Source: an uncultured Sphingobacteriales bacterium
GTDB lineage: Bacteria; Bacteroidota; Bacteroidia; Chitinophagales; Chitinophagaceae
Length of the DNA stretch: 30,840 nt
NCBI GenBank assembly: GCA_937991535.1
Contig: CALKHN010000108.1
Span: 1-30,840, forward strand
Reading direction: 5' to 3'
The notes below the pieces were generated by a model. That model did no database searches and had not been told where the DNA came from. It saw only the letters and a list, made by a program, of their open reading frames with translations. Positions 16,196 to 23,614 of the stretch are shown one piece after another. Within the stretch, counting starts at the first letter, position 1. The number at the start of each line of letters is the position of its first letter. The position numbers were made by a program, and so were the translations under genes.

Positions 16196-17122
16196 ATGAG
16201 CAATGAACAGAAATACCGGGTAACGCTGGCGGGATTTATTATTACCTTTTCGGGGGCGATATTGTTTTCCACCAAAGCGATTATTGTAAAGCTGGCGTTT
16301 AAGCATACCGGCATGAATGCCTTATCGTTGCTGGCGCTGCGTATGCTTTTTTCGCTTCCTTTTTATGTAGGCGCTGCATGGATGGCCGCCAGGTCAAAAG
16401 ATGCTTTACCACTCACCGGCAGGCAATGGGCCGCCGTTATTTTCCTGGGCTTGTTTGGATACTACCTCAGCAGTTTATTTGATTTTGTGGGGTTGCAATA
16501 TGTAACTGCCGGACTGGAAAGGCTTATTCTTTTTTTGTATCCTACTTTTGCTGTGCTGATCAACGGGCTTATTTTTAAACAACAGGTTAGCCGGCTGCAA
16601 AAAATGGCATTGCTGCTTACCTATGCTGGTGTTGCCTTTGCTTACTGGGGAGAATTGCGTATAGATATTGATAATCCTGATTTTTTGTGGGGGAGCTTTC
16701 TCATTTTTTTATGTTCTCTTACTTTCGCGGCATATATAGCAGGAAGCGGTAAAGTTATTCCAAAAGTGGGCGCAACCAGATTTACCGCCTATGCGATGCT
16801 GGCGGCTACCGGTGGCGTTTTTGTTCATTTTGCACTGGCGGGGCGTATGCCCGCGGAAGGATTTTCGGGTATCCATTGGGGGTATGGATTACTGCTGGCC
16901 ATTGTGGCAACGGTTTTACCCAGTTTTATGATTTCGGGTGGCATGAAAAGGATTGGTTCCAGTAATGTGGCCATCATATCGGCAATTGGTCCCGTTTCTA
17001 CCATTGTGCAGGCCTATTTTATTTTAGATGAGCCCCTGTTTATGGAACAAATCGTGGGAACTGTACTGGTTATCGCAGGTGTGCTGCTGATTGGCTGGCG
17101 GTCATCAAAAAATGTAGAATAG
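16196..17122 (+). CDS. EamA/DMT superfamily transporter
   Basis: The 308-residue protein is an integral membrane protein with about ten hydrophobic segments arranged as two EamA repeats, typical of drug/metabolite transporters. The first repeat has GAILFSTKAIIVKLAF and LLALRMLFSLPFY, and the second ends in FILDEPLFMEQIVGTVLVIAGVLLI, the usual DEP-containing terminal region of EamA proteins. I start at ATG 16196 (MSNEQKYR) because the longer frame to 16076 is translated from the repeat in the gap and would add a non-native tail. Substrate unknown; family members export amino acids or metabolites. The gene ends 39 bases before the tRNA-Leu. Confidence 0.88.
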   Translation: MSNEQKYRVTLAGFIITFSGAILFSTKAIIVKLAFKHTGMNALSLLALRMLFSLPFYVGAAWMAARSKDALPLTGRQWAAVIFLGLFGYYLSSLFDFVGLQYVTAGLERLILFLYPTFAVLINGLIFKQQVSRLQKMALLLTYAGVAFAYWGELRIDIDNPDFLWGSFLIFLCSLTFAAYIAGSGKVIPKVGATRFTAYAMLAATGGVFVHFALAGRMPAEGFSGIHWGYGLLLAIVATVLPSFMISGGMKRIGSSNVAIISAIGPVSTIVQAYFILDEPLFMEQIVGTVLVIAGVLLIGWRSSKNVE

Positions 17123-17138
17123 AAATAATTATTCCCCT

Positions 17139-17146
17139 TATATTTG
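17139..17146 (+). promoter_or_regulatory. Bacteroidota -7 promoter box for tRNA-Leu
   Basis: TATATTTG matches TAnnTTTG and ends 15 bases before the first base of the tRNA, a distance suited to a stable-RNA promoter. Confidence 0.6.
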
Positions 17147-17161
17147 CAGCCCGTAATTTAT

Positions 17162-17245
17162 GCCCGGGTGGCGAAACTGGTAGACGCACTGTCTTCAGGT
17201 GGCAGCGTTCGAAAGGATGTGCTGGTTCGAATCCAGTCCCGGGCA
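17162..17245 (+). tRNA. tRNA-Leu (anticodon CAG)
   Basis: An 84-base cloverleaf: acceptor GCCCGGG (17162-17168) pairs with CCCGGGC (17238-17244) and A17245 is the discriminator. The D arm has TGGCGAAACTGGTAGACGCA, usual for tRNA-Leu. The anticodon stem CTGTC/GGCAG encloses the loop TTCAGGT, giving CAG, which reads CUG. A long class II variable arm (CGTTC GAAA GGATG) and the T arm CTGG TTCGAAT CCAG follow. CCA is not encoded; ACTC follows the acceptor. The gene is intact and hosts the conjugative element insertion at its 3' end. Confidence 0.95.
17225..17245 (+). other. Probable integration (att) core at tRNA-Leu 3' end
   Basis: Tyrosine-recombinase elements commonly integrate in the 3' part of tRNA genes and recreate it. 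The T arm to discriminator base is the likely core because the tRNA is intact and the integrase gene begins 170 bases away. The other att copy is outside the window, so the exact core cannot be fixed. Confidence 0.45.
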
Positions 17246-17248
17246 CTC

Positions 17249-17292
17249 AGAAACCCCTTTAAATCGTTGATTTTCAGGGGTTTCTAATTTTT
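17249..17292 (+). terminator. Rho-independent terminator after tRNA-Leu
   Basis: A perfect 10-bp stem, AGAAACCCCT (17249-17258) with AGGGGTTTCT (17276-17285), is followed by AATTTTTAA. It begins four bases after the tRNA and would end its transcript. If the att core is inside the tRNA, this terminator belongs to the element. Confidence 0.75.
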
Positions 17293-17336
17293 AACACGCT
17301 TTTTTTTGCCACTTTTTTACGCTTATTTTCACTGTT

Positions 17337-17367
17337 TTGTTCCCTTAAATCACCCACAGTTGTTCCC
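17337..17367 (+). promoter_or_regulatory. Paired ttgttccc direct repeats between tRNA and integrase
   Basis: TTGTTCCC occurs at 17337-17344 and 17360-17367, 23 bases apart start to start. Short direct repeats between att core and integrase gene often are recombinase arm sites; this role is inferred only. Confidence 0.35.
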
Positions 17368-17414
17368 ACACTTTTGGTGTCTTGTTTGTGGCATAGCCCA
17401 TAAACAAAATTACT

Positions 17415-18524
17415 ATGATTATAGAGGAAAGACTATCTGCCAACGGAAAGAAAATTTACTACCGGTTTGTATGGGGACGTAGTTCAAGTGATAGAATGAG
17501 CGCGGGCATTTTTACCTACGCCAAACCCAAATCACAAATTGAAAAAGCACACAACAAGGAATCGCTGACAATCCTGGAATTAAAGCGATCTCAACTTGTC
17601 TTAGATCGTCAGTCCATTGGAACCGGCTACATCCCGGCCCACCGGTACAAACACAACTTCCTGGAATTCTTTGAAGAGTTCACTAAAAAGAATCTGCGTA
17701 AAGGAAAAAGACACCTGCAATGCAGTTTCAATCATTTCAAAACCTTTATAGGAAAAAAACAGCTTGCCCCAATTGAGGTAACAGAAGAGCTATGCCAGCG
17801 GTATAGAAATTATCTACTCGGGAAATTTAACGGTGATACACCGATGAATTATTTTTCCGAGTTCAAGCGGATGATCCGTGCAGCTACCAAGCAGGGCTAT
17901 TTTCGCATCAATCCGGTAGATGAAATAAAAGCCAAGGCAGGTAAAAAACGGAAATTAAAGCAACACCTGGAAGTAGAAGAATACCTCAAGTTATTAAGAA
18001 CGCCTTGTTTGAACGAGGAAGTACGGGAAGGATATATTGTTTGCTGTTATACCGCATTAAGATGGGTGGATATTAAACTCCTGGACTGGTCAGATATAGG
18101 CGCGGATACTATTAAAACCCGGCTTATACAGGCAAAAACAGGAGAACCTGTTGTGCTCACCATGCATCCAATTGCGAAAGCCATTCTTGACAAAAGGAAA
18201 GCAAGATTTCAGGAAGAGAAACCAACAGGAAAAGTATTTAAACTTCCCACAGCGGATGGCGCTAATAAAATTCTGACGGCATGGGTCAACATTGCTGGCA
18301 TTGATAAATACATCACATGGAGTTCGGCAAGACTCAGTTTTTCTATCCTTCTTCAGGATGAAAGAGTAGACATTGCTACCGTTGCCCTGTTACTTGGACA
18401 TACTTCCACCAGGTATGTGGAAATTACTTATAAAAGGCATCGTCCTAAAGATCAGGAAGCTGTAATTGCCAAGTTGCCTTCCCCTGAAAAAATGGAGCTG
18501 CCTCCTGAAGTGATATTCAAATAA
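17415..18524 (+). CDS. int: Tyrosine recombinase (integrase) of the conjugative element
   Basis: The 369-residue protein has an N-terminal arm-binding part (about 1-70), a SAM-like core-binding domain (about 75-175) and a catalytic domain (about 185-345). Catalytic residues visible are R216 (TALRWVDIKLL), K241 (QAKTGE), R306 (WSSARLSFS), H329 (LLGHTS) and the nucleophile Y339 (EITYKRH). The box II histidine of H-x-x-R is replaced by S303, and Y339 lies ten rather than the usual nine residues after H329. It should integrate and excise the element at tRNA-Leu. It is transcribed away from the tRNA and separated from the convergent array by a bidirectional terminator. Confidence 0.93.
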   Translation: MIIEERLSANGKKIYYRFVWGRSSSDRMSAGIFTYAKPKSQIEKAHNKESLTILELKRSQLVLDRQSIGTGYIPAHRYKHNFLEFFEEFTKKNLRKGKRHLQCSFNHFKTFIGKKQLAPIEVTEELCQRYRNYLLGKFNGDTPMNYFSEFKRMIRAATKQGYFRINPVDEIKAKAGKKRKLKQHLEVEEYLKLLRTPCLNEEVREGYIVCCYTALRWVDIKLLDWSDIGADTIKTRLIQAKTGEPVVLTMHPIAKAILDKRKARFQEEKPTGKVFKLPTADGANKILTAWVNIAGIDKYITWSSARLSFSILLQDERVDIATVALLLGHTSTRYVEITYKRHRPKDQEAVIAKLPSPEKMELPPEVIFK

Positions 18525-18525
18525 T

Positions 18526-18555
18526 AAAAATGCCGGATCAAAAGCCGGCATTTTT
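18526..18555. terminator. Bidirectional terminator between integrase and leftward array
   Basis: An 11-bp perfect stem AAAAATGCCGG / CCGGCATTTTT (18526-18536 with 18545-18555) with an 8-base loop. A-tract on one side and T-tract on the other make it work in both directions. It starts right after the integrase stop (18524) and lies 17 bases past the end of the convergent small gene. Confidence 0.9.
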
Positions 18556-18571
18556 ATTTGTGTTCTTTTTA

Positions 18572-18820
18572 TTATAATAGGTGTTTCTTTAGCGCTTTCT
18601 CGATTAAAGATTCTCCACCTGACATCATCAGGTCCAGCTCTTCCCTTTTGAAATACCCGCTACTATTTTTGTATACGCCAAACTCATCACATTTTTTTGC
18701 CAGTTGAGTCCGGCCAAGATTGCAATAAATCAATGCCTCTTCCGGCTTTAAATAAGGTTTATGGCAAATAGCTATAGCTTTCATTATAGCTAATTCGTTT
18801 CTCCTGATCATATTACTCAA
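18572..18820 (-). CDS. Small helix-turn-helix protein, excisionase-like
   Basis: The 82-residue protein has a MerR/excisionase-like pattern: LKPEEALIYCNLGRTQLAKKCDEFG, then YFKREELDLMM (residues about 25-68), matching the helix-turn-helix plus wing of excisionase-type DNA-binding proteins. Its place beside the integrase is where recombination directionality factors are often found, so an excision role is plausible but not shown. It is the last gene of the leftward array, ending at the bidirectional terminator. ATG codons 1 and 4 both could be the start. Confidence 0.7.
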   Translation of the reverse strand: MSNMIRRNELAIMKAIAICHKPYLKPEEALIYCNLGRTQLAKKCDEFGVYKNSSGYFKREELDLMMSGGESLIEKALKKHLL

Positions 18821-18894
18821 TATTTTTAAAAGAACGGATTGAAAATGCCAGGGATAAACTGATCATATTATTTTAGTTCGAAATAAGGTTATCC

Positions 18895-19203
18895 CTATTT
18901 CAAAGCTTCACTGTTAAATATTCTGGAGCTATCCAAACCATACTTCCGGATATTAGCTTTTAAATCCATCCACAATTGGATATTATAATCAGCAAGATCC
19001 ATTATTTCTTCAACCGTTAACTTATGTGGGTTAGATGGTGTGGCGAGCGGCTTTTCAACCGTTTGATCCAACGTACAGGAAAAGATATTCGGCGCGTATC
19101 CTTCACCCACCTCCAGTGACTTTCCAATAGCAATGCTATTACCAAACAGCCTGATTTGTTTTCCCGTAATTAATGTCAATGTTCTCCTTTTTAAATCTGC
19201 CAT
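18895..19203 (-). CDS. Uncharacterised element protein, 102 residues
   Basis: No family recognised. The N-terminus MADLKRRTLTLITGKQIRLFGNSIAIGKSLEVGEGYAP looks beta-rich, and the C-terminal half (LTVEEIMDLADYNIQLWMDLKANIRKYG) helical. No signal peptide or membrane segment. It sits 74 bases upstream of the excisionase-like gene in the same orientation, and a 10-bp hairpin lies in the 5' region at 19231-19262. Being between recombination genes and the tra operon suggests an element-maintenance or regulation role, which is inference only. Confidence 0.6.
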   Translation of the reverse strand: MADLKRRTLTLITGKQIRLFGNSIAIGKSLEVGEGYAPNIFSCTLDQTVEKPLATPSNPHKLTVEEIMDLADYNIQLWMDLKANIRKYGLDSSRIFNSEALK

Positions 19204-19230
19204 GATATTATAAGTTTCTTTAGTTTAATA

Positions 19231-19262
19231 ATGGATGAGGCTTATTAAAAGACCTCATCCAT
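19231..19262 (-). other. Perfect 10-bp hairpin in the array leader region
   Basis: ATGGATGAGG (19231-19240) pairs exactly with CCTCATCCAT (19253-19262) around a 12-base loop. On the minus strand it is followed by TATTAAACTAAAG, not a clear T run, so it is a weak terminator or an attenuation/processing hairpin upstream of the 102-residue gene. Confidence 0.5.
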
Positions 19263-19346
19263 GGACTTATCCCTACCTGCCGTCTTATCGCTGGTAAGAT
19301 GCACTCCTGCAGCTCTTACTTCCTTTTCAGACGGTTTTATTTTAAT
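19245..19346 (-). CDS. Possible hidden small ORF or frameshifted extension
   Basis: On the minus strand an open frame of 33 codons (from ATT at 19346, with a GTG at 19304) reads KPSEKEVRAAGVHLTSDKTA and ends DEVF at 19245. Its composition looks protein-like, yet it has no ATG at its beginning. It overlaps the stop of the 60-residue gene in another frame, so it could be that gene's C-terminus after a frameshift, or a coupled small protein. It contains the right arm of the hairpin. Confidence 0.25.
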   Translation of the reverse strand: MKIKPSEKEVRAAGVHLTSDKTAGRDKSMDEVF

Positions 19347-19524
19347 TCATTCGGCTGAGCGCTTCATCGTTTAATTTTTCAGAGAACTTAACCAGCAACT
19401 CCGCAATACTTTCCGCTTCAAAAAGGATCTTGCTGCGGTAGTGTTTCTCAAAAGATTCCCTGTCATCCGGCCGGACTTTCATAATGCAATACTCATTTTC
19501 TTTAATGATGATATAATAATGCAT
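19342..19524 (-). CDS. Uncharacterised element protein, 60 residues
   Basis: The product, MHYYIIIKENEYCIMKVRPDD..., has a beta-strand start and an amphipathic helix (ESIAELLVKFSEKLNDEAL). No family recognised. It lies 2 bases after the winged-helix gene's stop (19527), so the two are almost certainly co-transcribed. The frame just after its stop, shifted, remains protein-like for 33 codons, so the gene may be longer in relatives. Confidence 0.6.
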   Translation of the reverse strand: MHYYIIIKENEYCIMKVRPDDRESFEKHYRSKILFEAESIAELLVKFSEKLNDEALSRMN

Positions 19525-19526
19525 AT

Positions 19527-19847
19527 CTAAGATTTAACAGTGATGGTAGCAATGCATTCAGGGAAATGCGCCATATACACCAGGCTTCCAAGAAATGGAT
19601 TAAAGGATGGCACATACCTTATATACCCATAGTTGTGTAATTCCTGGATGCATTTCTGATACGTTGTTCTTCCGGAGATTTTCGCCAACCGCATGATTTC
19701 GTTGCGATGTGCGGTAACCGGGTTCTGAACATTATTTTTGCACCACTGAGTGAACAATGCCAGGTAAAGGCTTACATGAACCGGTGCAACACGGCCGTCT
19801 TCCGCCGCATATTTTATAAAAGCATTGATATGTTCTATCTCTTTCAC
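19527..19847 (-). CDS. Winged-helix-like DNA-binding protein, 106 residues
   Basis: The sequence has a helical N-terminus (INAFIKYAAEDGRVAPVHVSLYLALFTQWCKNN) and a turn-helix segment (RNEIMRLAKISGRTTYQKCIQELHNYGYIRY) of the kind found in replication-initiator or replisome-organiser winged helices: bind, recognition helix, then wing. The start codon is GTG (19847). It could be a regulator of the element or a replication protein; a DnaD/Rep-like role is only a structural guess. It lies 19 bases after the 368-residue gene. Confidence 0.6.
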   Translation of the reverse strand: MKEIEHINAFIKYAAEDGRVAPVHVSLYLALFTQWCKNNVQNPVTAHRNEIMRLAKISGRTTYQKCIQELHNYGYIRYVPSFNPFLGSLVYMAHFPECIATITVKS

Positions 19848-19866
19848 TTAATACTCAGGTTCTCTT

Positions 19867-20973
19867 TTATGAAATAGATTGTCTTTTCCGTCGCGGTTTC
19901 TTTTGCGATGATTCTGCCGGACCACCTTCTTCCGAATCTCCTTTCATACTTTCCTTTTTTGCTTCCTGTTTAACGGACTGTTCGCTGCCCTTGCTTTCTC
20001 CATTCAGTGAATTGGACAGCACGCGTTTCATGTTATTATCATACAGGTTCAACGATTTGAACTTGGGCGACGCTTCAATAAACATTTTTACTTCTTTGTC
20101 AGGCAAAGAAAATGTCACTGACTGGCGGTTACCCCTTTGCAGGGATTCAATAAGAGATTCTTTGTACTTGGGAGTTTCCAGTTCTTTGATAGGATGTTTT
20201 GATAATTCTTTTACCAGGTCAAAGCCATAATTCTCGTTAAATTTTTTCAACTTGAAATTGCTGTTGCTATCCGTTTCCTTAAAATCAAGTTGCACCCATG
20301 CTTTGTATTTTTCGTTTTCCTTGTTGGATAAATTCTTATAAACCGCACGGCCCTGCATCAGGTTATAGGCTTCTTTAAGGGTAATATTATCCTCTTTGTT
20401 ATTTATATAAAATGTTTGTTGTGTAACATCAGGACTGTTGGCTTTACTAACAGCAAGAGAATACTTATTAAAAAAATACATGCCTGATTCATCAGATTTT
20501 TTGAAATGGAGAACGGATGCTGTACTGTCATTGCCAAACTCCTGCTGATGTGGAATGACAAAGTCAGTTTGCCCCTTCTGCATTTTAGTTTTTAACTCTT
20601 CGGTATGGCTTTCACCAAATCCGGAATACTTTAATTGATTACTGAGGTAATCGAAGTTTTTTTCATTCATGATACTATTATTTTGAAATGAAGAAATATT
20701 TAGCTCCTGTTCAATAAGGAATGCAGGTTTATTAATAGAGTACACAGGTACATAAGCTTCCCATAGATAGTTGGCGGCATGCAAGCCGTTTGGCATTTTG
20801 GAAATTGCTAACAGGTCCTGCTGTATACCGTTAATTTCCTTTCTTCCCCGCTCCCAAACATCCGGATCATCGGTGTATTCATAATACCAGTCGGCCTTTG
20901 CCATTTTTTTCATCAGACCGGCCATGTCAAAAGCATCCAGGATGTTCCGTGGTATGGGATAATCATTTTTCAT
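19867..20973 (-). CDS. DUF3945/DUF4099-like conjugative element protein
   Basis: The 368-residue protein has an N-terminal helical part (1-95, with DWYYEYTDDPDVWERGRKEI and NYLWEAYVPVYS), a middle part, and a block at about 195-290 (ITLKEAYNLMQGRAVYKNL, AWVQLDFKETDSN, NYGFDLVKELSKHPIKEL, LLESLQRGNRQSVTF-like) that I associate with DUF3945/DUF4099 proteins of Bacteroidota mobile elements; the assignment is from memory. It ends in a low-complexity, charged tail with KKPRRKRQS (358-366), which may bind nucleic acid. No signal peptide. It lies six bases after traN and is probably the last large gene of the tra operon. Function unknown. Confidence 0.65.
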   Translation of the reverse strand: MKNDYPIPRNILDAFDMAGLMKKMAKADWYYEYTDDPDVWERGRKEINGIQQDLLAISKMPNGLHAANYLWEAYVPVYSINKPAFLIEQELNISSFQNNSIMNEKNFDYLSNQLKYSGFGESHTEELKTKMQKGQTDFVIPHQQEFGNDSTASVLHFKKSDESGMYFFNKYSLAVSKANSPDVTQQTFYINNKEDNITLKEAYNLMQGRAVYKNLSNKENEKYKAWVQLDFKETDSNSNFKLKKFNENYGFDLVKELSKHPIKELETPKYKESLIESLQRGNRQSVTFSLPDKEVKMFIEASPKFKSLNLYDNNMKRVLSNSLNGESKGSEQSVKQEAKKESMKGDSEEGGPAESSQKKPRRKRQSIS

Positions 20974-20979
20974 TCTTAT

Positions 20980-21747
20980 TTAATGCAGGTCTGGTAAAGG
21001 AATGGCCCGGATGATCCGGCGATTGCTTACTTTCATCAACAGGTGTCGTCCACCGTTGCGTTCGTTGATCTCCACCGCCATGTATTTTGCATCCGGGATC
21101 GTGAACTTATCCAACGCAACAACAAGCGTACTCTGATTATTTCCTTTAACCTCTCGGGTATTACCGGCTATATACAATGGCTTTAATTCATTCTCCTGGG
21201 CAGCGGTTCGTTTGCCTTTCTTTTTATCCCGGATATAGAACCGGAGAAAATCAATATCATAATCAATAGCGCTATAGTTTTTTACCCGTAACTGGTAGTA
21301 GATCACACTTTCCTTGATATAGATACCTGCAATTGCCGCTTCTATATCCCATTTATGATCCCGGATGCCGCTCATGGTTGCCGGGTTATCCAGTATCCCG
21401 TTGGAGTAGGTTGCTATTGAAGCTTTAGTATTGGACGGCAATTTATATATCCACTGGGCAGGATCCGCATTATATACTACAGAGAAGGAATACAAACTTC
21501 CATCCTGTGTTATTACACTCAGGTTGGTTGGTACAAATTCTTTCCCGGCAGCTTTAACGAGTAATATATTATCCGCCTCTTTCACCTGTTGCACGAGTAT
21601 ATCCCTTGTTCCCCGGTCAACATGACGGACAGGGAAAGGAAAGACCAGGCTGATGGTTTTATTTGTGGCTATGTTAAGTTCTTTTGTTTGAGCATGAGAG
21701 TCAGATAGTAAGATGAATCCGCAAACCAGTAATATCAACTTTTTCAT
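20980..21747 (-). CDS. traN: Conjugative transposon protein TraN (DUF4138), VirB9-like
   Basis: The 255-residue protein begins with a signal peptide (about 1-19, ending SHA-Q) and contains the TraN pattern TNKTISLVFPFPVRHVDRGT, then NILLVKAAGKEFVPTNLSVIT and a C-terminal beta-rich domain with YYQLRVKNYSAIDYDIDFLRFYIRDKKKGKRTA. It should form the outer-membrane-associated part of the mating channel with TraM, as VirB9 does with VirB10. It follows traM by 29 bases. Length is a little below that of Bacteroides TraN proteins. Confidence 0.88.
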   Translation of the reverse strand: MKKLILLVCGFILLSDSHAQTKELNIATNKTISLVFPFPVRHVDRGTRDILVQQVKEADNILLVKAAGKEFVPTNLSVITQDGSLYSFSVVYNADPAQWIYKLPSNTKASIATYSNGILDNPATMSGIRDHKWDIEAAIAGIYIKESVIYYQLRVKNYSAIDYDIDFLRFYIRDKKKGKRTAAQENELKPLYIAGNTREVKGNNQSTLVVALDKFTIPDAKYMAVEINERNGGRHLLMKVSNRRIIRAIPLPDLH

Positions 21748-21776
21748 TTGTATAACTTTAATTGTAAAAATTATTG

Positions 21777-23075
21777 TTAGGTGCTTTTATCTTTCAACAG
21801 GATCTTATAGCCGGCTTTCACCTGCACTTTTACCAGCTTTACTTTTTTACTTAGTAAGGTTTTAGCCGTTTCAATACCTGCGCTTGCAGCCTGGGAGCCG
21901 ATAGATGGATCCAGGCTATTTAAGGCGACCGACTGCAGCGCATTGTCGGTAGATTGTTTGGCGACATCCCTGGTTATAGCTCCGGGTATATAAATACCAG
22001 GTAATCCATCCATATCAAATACTTCCAGCTTAACGGGATATAAGGAATTCTGATCCCTGATCGAGTTTATCTCAACGTTTAGACGTTCATTATTAAGTGA
22101 AGCAGTACCAAATACAAAATTGTCTTTAGTGATGAGTTGCCCATTAATATAAATATCATTGAGCAACCTCATTTTAATAATGGCACCGTTAACCAGCGTT
22201 TGGTTTTCATGTACGACTGCTTCAATAGCATTTTGTGCAACAACGACAGAGCTTTCATCATTCAACCCAAAAAAACCTGTAGCCTTTGTTGGTGCAATTA
22301 TTCGTGACGTGTCAAGTAAGCTGATATTGTCTATTGGTGCATCGCTGGTCACAACAAACCCCTGGTCCCTGCTTTGTTCTGATTGATCTTTCAACCTGTC
22401 CCTCATTCGTTCGGGGTGTTGTATGTCCAGGATCTTATCCAACATGCCGCTAAGCCGCTTCATTTCCGGGTCTTCTGCTGTAGCGTTTTGCGTCATCATC
22501 TGCATCATTTGTTCCAGCCTGTCAACGTCTTCGGTAGGTAAGCTGGCTTGTTGGTGTTCGGGCAAATAGATTTCTTCCTGTTCATTACTCGTGGTCGCCT
22601 CATTCAAAGACTGGTTCAACTGATCTAACTTCTGGTATACTTTTTCTTCATTAGGGTCACTGTACGCTTTCCTGCCATATGGTGACGTATTGAGTTCGCC
22701 GGATAAATAGGATTTATTACCTGGCAGTATGACTTCTTCTACAGTTTCTTCTGCAATGGTATCTTCCTTTTCCTGTTCAATCTGTTTGTTGAAATAAGGG
22801 TCATTCTTTATTAATTCCCGCAGCCTCGCAGAATCGGTTGCAGCCTTTTCATAGTACCCAAGCTTATCAAGTGAATTATCTTCTCTATTATTAGCACCGG
22901 GAAGATTAAGGTTAAGCCCATCCTGCCGGGTATTCATAGCTGCCTGGGCATCGGAGCCCTTTCCACCGCCCAATGCCCAGAAAGCCATTGTAATGAAAGG
23001 AATAATCAAAAGAGGTAGTGTCAGTAACATTTTTCGCTTTCGCAGGAATGCCTGCGGCTGTTGTATATCTTTCAT
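21777..23075 (-). CDS. traM: Conjugative transposon protein TraM, VirB10-like
   Basis: The 432-residue protein has a short cytoplasmic N-terminus, one membrane segment (about residues 15-35, LLTLPLLIIPFITMAFWALGGG), a long charged and disordered periplasmic linker (about 40-260) and a C-terminal beta domain with VVHENQTLVNGAIIKMRLL and KDNFVFGTASLNNERLNVEI (about 285-340), the signature region of TraM/VirB10 proteins. It spans from inner membrane to the outer-membrane complex with TraN. It starts 23 bases after the stop of the traL-position gene. Confidence 0.9.
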   Translation of the reverse strand: MKDIQQPQAFLRKRKMLLTLPLLIIPFITMAFWALGGGKGSDAQAAMNTRQDGLNLNLPGANNREDNSLDKLGYYEKAATDSARLRELIKNDPYFNKQIEQEKEDTIAEETVEEVILPGNKSYLSGELNTSPYGRKAYSDPNEEKVYQKLDQLNQSLNEATTSNEQEEIYLPEHQQASLPTEDVDRLEQMMQMMTQNATAEDPEMKRLSGMLDKILDIQHPERMRDRLKDQSEQSRDQGFVVTSDAPIDNISLLDTSRIIAPTKATGFFGLNDESSVVVAQNAIEAVVHENQTLVNGAIIKMRLLNDIYINGQLITKDNFVFGTASLNNERLNVEINSIRDQNSLYPVKLEVFDMDGLPGIYIPGAITRDVAKQSTDNALQSVALNSLDPSIGSQAASAGIETAKTLLSKKVKLVKVQVKAGYKILLKDKST

Positions 23076-23098
23076 ATGTTTTATTTTTTTAACGGTAT

Positions 23099-23611
23099 TT
23101 ATTTGTTGTCTTTTTCATACGGGGCTTGCCATTGATAGATGCGTTCAAGTTGATAAATACTATCTATCAACCCTGGTCTCGCATTTATAATACTGTCGGC
23201 GATTCTCTTTCCCTGTTTGCTACCGGACAGGCTATCCATGTACCGGCGAAACTCAACAATGTTTCGATATGCACGTTTTGATACAATGGATGAGGGCTTT
23301 GTATTTTCATCACCGGTATGCGTAATGTTTTTTGATGTTTTTATCCGGGTTACGGAAAATACATGCTTGTCCTTCCCGGTAATACTGTTCACCAGCACCA
23401 AAACACTATACCCGCCTGTAAACAAACAGAACAATACAAGGATGAGCCGTTTAGACCGTATTGAGAATTTTTCACTCCATCCCTGCATAAAATCAGCCCA
23501 GCGTTTTTGAAAACGTAAGGTCTTACTGACAAGAGCATCAGCGATCCTTTCCTGCCCTTTATGAGCTTTGGAGACAGGCAACTTCTTTTCTTTTCTAAAT
23601 AATCCAAACAT
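23099..23611 (-). CDS. TraL-position single-pass membrane protein
   Basis: The 170-residue protein has a basic cytoplasmic N-terminus, one membrane segment (about residues 56-75, LILVLFCLFTGGYSVLVLV) and a periplasmic C-terminal part with two helices (NIVEFRRYMDSL, LIDSIYQLERIYQW). Its place between traK and traM is that of traL in Bacteroides conjugative transposons, but I see no strong sequence match, so the call rests on position and topology. It lies three bases after traK. Confidence 0.65.
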   Translation of the reverse strand: MFGLFRKEKKLPVSKAHKGQERIADALVSKTLRFQKRWADFMQGWSEKFSIRSKRLILVLFCLFTGGYSVLVLVNSITGKDKHVFSVTRIKTSKNITHTGDENTKPSSIVSKRAYRNIVEFRRYMDSLSGSKQGKRIADSIINARPGLIDSIYQLERIYQWQAPYEKDNK

Positions 23612-23614
23612 GAC

